Source: Chrysoperla carnea
Taxonomy: Eukaryota > Arthropoda > Insecta > Neuroptera > Chrysopidae
Assembly (NCBI RefSeq): GCF_905475395.1
Contig: NC_058337.1
Location: forward strand, 131,213,960 to 131,277,959
Direction of reading: 5' to 3'
DNA length: 64,000 nt
In this document: positions 58,747 through 64,000 of the stretch, one piece after another
How the letters are laid out: each line of letters opens with the position of its first letter
Numbering within the stretch: the stretch's first letter is position 1
The notes under the pieces: generated by a model
The model's database searches: none
What the model was told of the DNA's origin: nothing
Seen by the model: the letters and a program-made list of their open reading frames with translations, nothing else
Made by a program: the position numbers and the translations under genes

Positions 58747-58802
58747 GTGAGTATGAAAATTTGTTTGTTATACCTAGAAAAACAATCTATATACCTTTTG
58801 TG
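58747..58802 (+). CDS. Candidate 56-nt internal exon, possibly of the signal-peptide gene
   Basis: Preceded by a strong acceptor (tttctttgtttttag) and followed by a strong donor (gtaagt). Entering in phase 1 it encodes EYENLFVIPRKTIYIPFV after a split Ser codon, and leaves in phase 0. The phase fits the exon at 14094-14169, which ends one base (A) into a codon (A|GT = Ser). The peptide has ordinary protein composition, unlike the AT-rich noise nearby. I do not recognise the family. It could be a chance match or belong to another transcript. Confidence 0.38.
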
Positions 58803-59264
58803 GTAAGTTTCCTTTTTGATTATTAATTTATGTTAAATATCTCAACAACACGGTTTTTGTTAAAACATCTGCAAGATTTGATGAACAAAAGAAATATTAT
58901 CCATAATAATAATAATAATAATAATAATAAATGAACGGTATAATTTCATTCATGTTCTGACACCACATTAAATTATTTATTCTTTTATGAATGACATGAA
59001 AATTTATAGCCTAAACAAATTTTATATATCGATTGGATATCCGTTCTCTTATCACTTATTTTAACAGGTGTGAATTAAATATTAGTCAAGTTCAAAATTT
59101 ATTAAAAACTGCACAATATACTGGGTGAGTGAGAAAAGTGTGCATGTAAAATCGCGGTAAAAAGAATATACCGAAGATACTCATACATCCTTAACTAATC
59201 GGGCACGACGGTTTTTTTTTTGTTTTCAATAAGGTTCTAACTTTTATTTAAATACACTGGGAAA
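58803..59264. other. Non-coding with (AAT)n at 58903-58931
   Basis: A simple AAT repeat of about 29 bases. 'atactcatacatccttaac' at ~59183-59201 matches the TIR end of the 26-kb element, so an element edge may lie here. No next exon identified. Confidence 0.5.
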
Positions 59265-59577
59265 AAATTAAAATAATGACAACCTCATCCCGAAGTTGGC
59301 CGTTTCATATTGAAATAAAGTAAAACTGCTTCCCTTTCAAATAATTTCCTAATGATTGGATTAAGTACAGCTAAATATTGCGAATCGATGAATTAAAAGA
59401 CAATTTCTTCGTCGTTTGCTTTAAATATAGTATTTGATTATTACGAACACATACCTGTCATGTCTAGTCTATATGTGGTTATGTCAACTACATGAAGATT
59501 GTTGTTCCTAACTTACAGAGAGGTTGAAATAAACTTATTGATCATTTTTATGATATATGGCATATTTTTGTTCATAT
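59265..59577 (+). repeat. Long dispersed repeat upstream of SINE copy 3
   Basis: Partner of 43990-44515; see shared words there. The hairpin arm seen at 44.45 kb is present only once here ('gttgaaataaacttattgat'). Confidence 0.8.
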
Positions 59578-59581
59578 ATAA

Positions 59582-59875
59582 CAACCATTGGTAGTGCAGT
59601 TAGTACAGCGGTGACACTATAATCGATAGTAATCCATATGTCACTGGTTCCAATCCGACTAGAAGAAATAAACTTAATAAACCTGTTCAGGTGGTTGTGA
59701 CAATCACATTATTATTTTGTTATAACATTTATAAGCGGTAGAACCAATCAAAAGAAGATTGCTTAAAACTATGTTGCATTTTAAAACAACAATATTTTAA
59801 ATTTGTTAGTATATTACTTTCATACAAACAACTCATGTGGTTGTGTCAACTACAGCACTCAACCCGTACGGTATT
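59582..59875 (+). repeat. tRNA-derived SINE-like element, copy 3
   Basis: Starts 'caaccattggtagtgcagtt'. Box A 'tagtgcagttag' and box B 'ggttccaatcc' are visible. The body matches copy 1: 'taaacctgttcaggtggttg', 'agaaccaatcaaaagaagat', 'gcattttaaaacaacaatat', ending 'cactcaacccgtacgg'. Confidence 0.72.
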
Positions 59876-59939
59876 GCTCATATCATTTGGTATTAAGAAT
59901 TTTTTTTCAGTGAAGATTTTTTGTTAATTTTCCACAGAC

Positions 59940-60130
59940 TAGTTTTGGAGAAATCTATGAAAACATATAATCCATCCACCGTTTTCCCATAAGACCAATG
60001 ATAAATACGCCTTCTTTTGAAGTCATTTATTTATTTAAATAATCGGGAAATTCCCCCCTAAAATTTTCAAAATTGATTTAGACTTAGTTCAACTTCATAT
60101 AAAAAAAATCAAGCCTTTTATGCGTCAGTT
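59940..60130 (-). repeat. Inverse copy of the left part of the 37.07-kb element
   Basis: 'ccaccgttttcccataagac', 'aaaattttcaaaattgattt' and 'gacttagttcaacttcatat' are the complement of 37090-37270. Confidence 0.8.
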
Positions 60131-60884
60131 TTAGTCAACTGGTAAACTTAATCAATGCAAAAAGTTCCAGCTTTGATAGCGAATATCTTTTTTAATTGAC
60201 GAGCAAAAAATTTTGAATTTCGGGAATTCTAAAAATTTTATTTTTTATTCTTTAAAAAAGAGGGTTTACTAACATTCTACCCTAAATGCTTTTTTATTTG
60301 ATTTGAGGTGAAAAAGAAGATATGTAGCATGAAAAAATTGATGGGATTACTCAAAGTAGTCGAAACTTGTGTACTATAAAATAAATGAAATGTATTATCA
60401 AAAATTAATGCCTAAATTACGAAGAATTGAATAATTAAAATAATGTGCAAACATTATCTTTAAGAACGTAACAAAAGTAATCATCATTTCACACTGTCCA
60501 AATAATGTTTCTCTTCAAAAGAGCAACATTTATATATAATAAGTAAAATATAGAATGAAATGCGTGAAAGAATCATTTTGTGTAAAAAAAATTAAATATA
60601 ATTGAATGAAATTATCTCTTTATTATTATATGTTTTTTTTAATATAAATAAAAATTTATTTATTCATTTAATAAAATTAATGAACGTTTTGCGTTCTTGA
60701 TTTTAAACAATAGACAGGTATACATTTGACGACAGGTAAACAACACCCTGAGTTTATATGAAATAGGACTAGAGTCATGCGTATTATTTGACCGTCATTT
60801 TAGAACGATCACTTTTTTCTCTATGAAAATGTTTATATCAAGGAAATTTTTTTTCAAGGCACTAGGAAGATGTGGTAGCTTAGG
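60131..60884. other. Non-coding, nothing recognised
   Basis: AT-rich. Confidence 0.4.
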
Positions 60885-61150
60885 TTAGATTATATTGGCT
60901 CCCCACGAAAGAAACACTTAGGCTATAGAGCCCATTTTGATACCAAATATACCATATCAGCTCCCCAATTATTTTCATAAGCTGAGTGCACCTCCTTCAT
61001 GCATAAACTATACACTACACCTGTCCATCACAACTATTAATTAAATTAATTTTTGTTGTGACGGCAGAAATTGAATCCGCTAGCCTTGGCTTAATAATCA
61101 AATACCGGTACCCTAGTGTTAAATCGCCTTCCAATTATATAGTCCGCAGC
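60885..61150 (-). repeat. Possible second SINE with a LINE-like 3' tail
   Basis: On the minus strand a tRNA-like head (box B-like 'ggattcaatttc', complement of 61069-61080; weak box A 'tggctgcggac') leads to a 3' tail 'ggctctatagcctaagtgtt...taatctaacctaag'. This tail resembles the LINE 3' end at 54220-54279 ('gaatctatggtctaagtgtg...ctctaacctaac'). Sharing a tail with a LINE is how many SINEs are mobilised. Confidence 0.45.
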
Positions 61151-61187
61151 CACAGCAACTTTTTTATGAAATTATCAATACAAACTA

Positions 61188-61636
61188 GAAACTTCGTGAG
61201 TGACTGCTTTTAGGTGAGTCTGCCAAATTTTCTCTCCACGAATTTTTTCGAAAAAGCTGCGTATACAAATGCATGGTAACGTCACATTTAAGCTCTCAGT
61301 CTGAAAAAGCAGCAAGGAATTTATCGGACACGATGAAAATTTGATTACAATAATTATTAAACAAATAAATATTTTGTCCGACAAAAATGATCCTCAAACA
61401 AACTTCGAACATGCTTAAGCATTTTTTCAATACATCCATAATTCACTTTTGCTGAATTGTTTAATAATTATTAATGTTTTCAAGTGGTCATAGTGTCCGA
61501 AAAGTTACCTGCTGCGTTTTTTCCGACCGACAACTTAAATATAACGATATCATGCTCATTTGAAAAAGCAGCACTTTCGAAAAAAGTCGTAGAAAGTTTG
61601 GTAGACTTGCCAAAAGGAAGCCACTCACGAAGTTTC
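61188..61636. mobile_element. 449-bp fold-back element
   Basis: 'gaaacttcgtgagtgactgc' at 61188 pairs with the inverted end 'gccactcacgaagtttc' at 61636. Inner parts pair imperfectly ('tttttcgaaaaagctgc', 'ttatcggacac', 'acaataattattaaac'). No credible ORF; the 69-residue minus frame is incidental. Confidence 0.85.
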
Positions 61637-62099
61637 AAGAATGTATTGATCATTTATTAAAAAGGGGGGCTGTCCCTGCCTACGAAAATTTTCGTAGAGG
61701 AAAAATTACTTGGCGTGATCTTGACAATAACCAATCAAACTTCTAATCGTTCTGAAATCACTGTCAAATACTGTACGTGGTCCTAGATCGACCTACTCGT
61801 GGTGTGATCTGGTAATCAAACATACAAGAAACGAATTATAATTTCGAAAATATATCAAAAGTAAATATAAAAAAATATGTTTTTAATTATGATAAATCAT
61901 ATCCGTATAATATATAAATAATGTAATTAATATATTATGTATTTTCAAGCACAAAAATTTATAACATTATTTATTAATTTATAACAAATACAGGGTGTAA
62001 TTAAAATGGTTGCATAAGAATTTTTTAAAAAACAGTATATATTTATGGTACTACAATTTTTTGATCTGATAAGCGGTTTTCGGGAAATAGAGAAGATTA
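61637..62099. other. Non-coding
   Basis: Nothing recognised. Confidence 0.4.
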
Positions 62100-62702
62100 T
62101 GGTCTCTTACAACTTATCAGAGATATACTAAGTTTAGTCCCAAGTTTGTAACGCTTAAAAATATTGATGCCACGAACAAAATTTTGGTATAGGTGTTCAT
62201 AAAATCATATAATTAGTCCATTTCCATTTGTCTGCCTGTCTGTCGTCTGTCTGTTGTCTGTCATCACGATAACTCAAAACCAAAAAAAAAGATATCAAGT
62301 TGAAAGTTTTACAGCGTGCTCAGGACGTAAATAGGAAGGTCGAGTTCGTGAATGAGCAGCATATGTCAATTGGGTTTTGAGTCCGTAGGTCCCATCTTGT
62401 TAGACTCAACCGTTAGAGATAAAACAAAAGGTAAAATGTAAAAAATGTTCCTTATAAAAAATAAACAACTTGAAACATTTTTTTATAAACATCACTCTTT
62501 ATCCACGACGGCGCAAATTAGATGTAAATTTTATAGTATGTATTATATGGGAATATCAGTTATGAATGTGTGGCTGTCTAAAAGTGTGGATATCTATATT
62601 CTTTACTTACGTGTCGTCAAGAAACAACTATTGCGTCATGAACACTGTCTATACATGATATTTCAATAATTAACTCAGTCAATTGTTTGTTTTCACTTGT
62701 TT
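62100..62702 (-). repeat. 0.55-kb dispersed repeat, minus orientation
   Basis: 'atactaagtttagtcccaag', 'ttggtataggtgttcataaa', 'tctgtcgtctgtctgttgtc', 'cccatcttgttagactcaac' and 'taactcagtcaattgtttgt'. A diverged near-complete copy. The frame at 62445-62669 is read-through. Confidence 0.85.
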
Positions 62703-62984
62703 AATTTTAAAAATTGTAAACTTTGGTAAAACAAATTAGGGAAAAGTACCCTTGTTAAGGTTAATCGGACATTAAAGCAATGTAGGGATAGAAATATGAA
62801 GTTTTGATATGATATTAATTGCTAACTCATACGTATAAATAATTTTTTGAAAAAATCTGACGAAGGATTTTCATGTAATTAATTCTAAAGTTAGAATTTG
62901 AACTAAGTTAGAATAAGAATGTTGTGAATAGCAGAGAATGTTGAATGAAGATTTTAAAGTACTTCTACTTGTATATCGTGTATA
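62703..62984. other. Spacer between two repeat copies
   Basis: AT-rich, nothing recognised. Confidence 0.4.
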
Positions 62985-63527
62985 TGAAATATACCAAGGT
63001 ATACTAAGTTTAGTCCCAAGTTTGTAACGCTTAAAAATATTAATGCTATGAACAAAATTTTGGTATAGGTGATCATAAAATCAACTAATTAGTCCATTTC
63101 CGATTGTCTGTCTGTCTGTCGTCTGTCTGTCCATCTGTCATCACGATTACTCAAAAACGAAACGAGAAAGCAAGCTGAAATTTTTATAGCTTGCTGAGGA
63201 CGTAAAAAAGGAGGTCGAGTTCGTAAATGAGCAACATAGGTCAATTGGGCCTTGTAAACCCATAGAGTTATCCCATCTTGCAAACCGATAGAGACAGAAC
63301 AAAAGTTTGTAAATTGTAAAAAATTTTTCTTATAAGACAATAAACAACTTTTGTCTGATACATTTTTCGTAGACATCACTGTTTACCCGTGAGAACGCAA
63401 ATTATGCGCAAATTGTATAGTATGTTTTATATGGGTATATCAGTTATGTATGTGTAATGTGACAGTGTAATCAACACTGTCTGTGCATGGTATTTCAACT
63501 CAGTCAATTGTTTGTTTTCACTTGTTA
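62985..63527 (-). repeat. 0.55-kb dispersed repeat, minus orientation, near-complete
   Basis: Runs from 'atgaaatataccaaggtata' to 'cagtcaattgtttgttttca'. The minus-strand frame 63089-63379 (containing QLTYVAHLRTRP) is the same repeat translation found at 18.75-19.04 kb, so it reflects the shared repeat rather than a gene. Confidence 0.9.
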
Positions 63528-63529
63528 TA

Positions 63530-63780
63530 GATTAAATTTCGTATATTACGTTGAAATTAAAAGAAGAAACGTGTGATGAAGAGTTTTGTTAATATTTTAA
63601 TTAAAAAATTTACGAAAATTTTCGTCTACCAAAACGGAAAGAATCAAAAGAAGATTATTTATTATTCATAGTAATTAAGTAATTACATAAATCCGATTAC
63701 TACTGAAGTTAGTTAGATGTTATCTATGTGTAAATAATTAATTTATAAATTAAAATTATTAATTTTTGTTAAAAATAGGT
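63530..63780 (+). repeat. Partner of the 10.385-10.605-kb repeat
   Basis: Directly abuts the preceding repeat. Shared words include 'tttcgtatattacgttgaaa', 'aattttcgtctacc' and 'acataaatccgattac'. Confidence 0.65.
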
Positions 63781-64000
63781 TTAAAATAATTTATTACCGT
63801 AAAATTGCTATGTACAATTTGTGTATGCTGAAAAATTTGGTATTAGCAGGGAATTTTAAAGTATAATTTTTGTGACCAGCCTATAAAATAGGCGCCACCC
63901 CATGTATGCATGAGTACACGTTAAATGTTAATTTATTTTCTTAATTTTATTCATAATTTGATCAAAAAATACAATGAAAAAACAAAATATGGTTGTCAGT

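Overview
This looks like nuclear DNA from an insect. It is strongly AT-rich and has only a few spliced genes among dense transposon debris. The clues are an insect-like CCT2 broken by AT-rich GT/AG introns, (CCTAA)n runs matching the TTAGG telomere repeat of many insects, RTE-type and RNase-H-type LINE remains, Helitron ends of the kind common in insects, and many palindromic MITEs. I cannot place it to an order. No bacterial operon, CRISPR array, rRNA or intact functional tRNA gene is visible.

Layout. 0.3-0.9 kb: a complete intronless gamma-glutamylcyclotransferase gene on the minus strand. 2.1-2.7 kb: a 207-bp unit repeated three times in tandem. 2.9-6.7 kb: complete CCT2 (chaperonin TRiC subunit beta) on the plus strand, with five coding exons, the first holding only the ATG. 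7.2-8.1 kb: three small fold-back elements. 10.6-12.4 kb: a 5'-truncated RTE-like LINE with an open reverse transcriptase frame and an (ATT)n tail. 14.1 kb: a short exon with an ATG, a signal peptide and a strong splice donor. I read it as the first exon of an otherwise unseen secreted or membrane protein gene. A phase-compatible mini-exon lies at 58.7 kb, so most of the window may be one giant first intron.

14.2-58.7 kb is dominated by repeats: tandem palindromes (16.6-17.5 kb), a 362-bp palindrome (17.5-17.9 kb), a 2.5-kb element with ~580-bp terminal inverted repeats and a broken transposon-type ORF (23.1-25.6 kb), a TTAAGGA-ended element (26.1-26.7 kb), four Helitron-like elements or ends (28.2, 31.4, 32.0-32.8, 35.9 kb), a duplicated RTE C-terminal fossil (34.5-35.1 kb), a Pif1/Helitron helicase fragment (47.1-47.6 kb), a second LINE C-terminus (53.8-54.3 kb), and ten scattered copies of a ~0.55-kb repeat. 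Three tRNA-derived SINE-like copies (37.6, 44.5, 59.6 kb) carry box A and box B motifs. A possible second SINE family (60.9-61.15 kb) seems to share its 3' tail with the LINE at 54 kb.

The two clear genes are housekeeping genes and do not form a pathway. GGCT (glutathione turnover) and CCT2 (cytosolic protein folding) are divergently arranged about 2 kb apart. I found no convincing new multi-gene system. The best leads are the hidden secreted-protein gene and the transposon structures.
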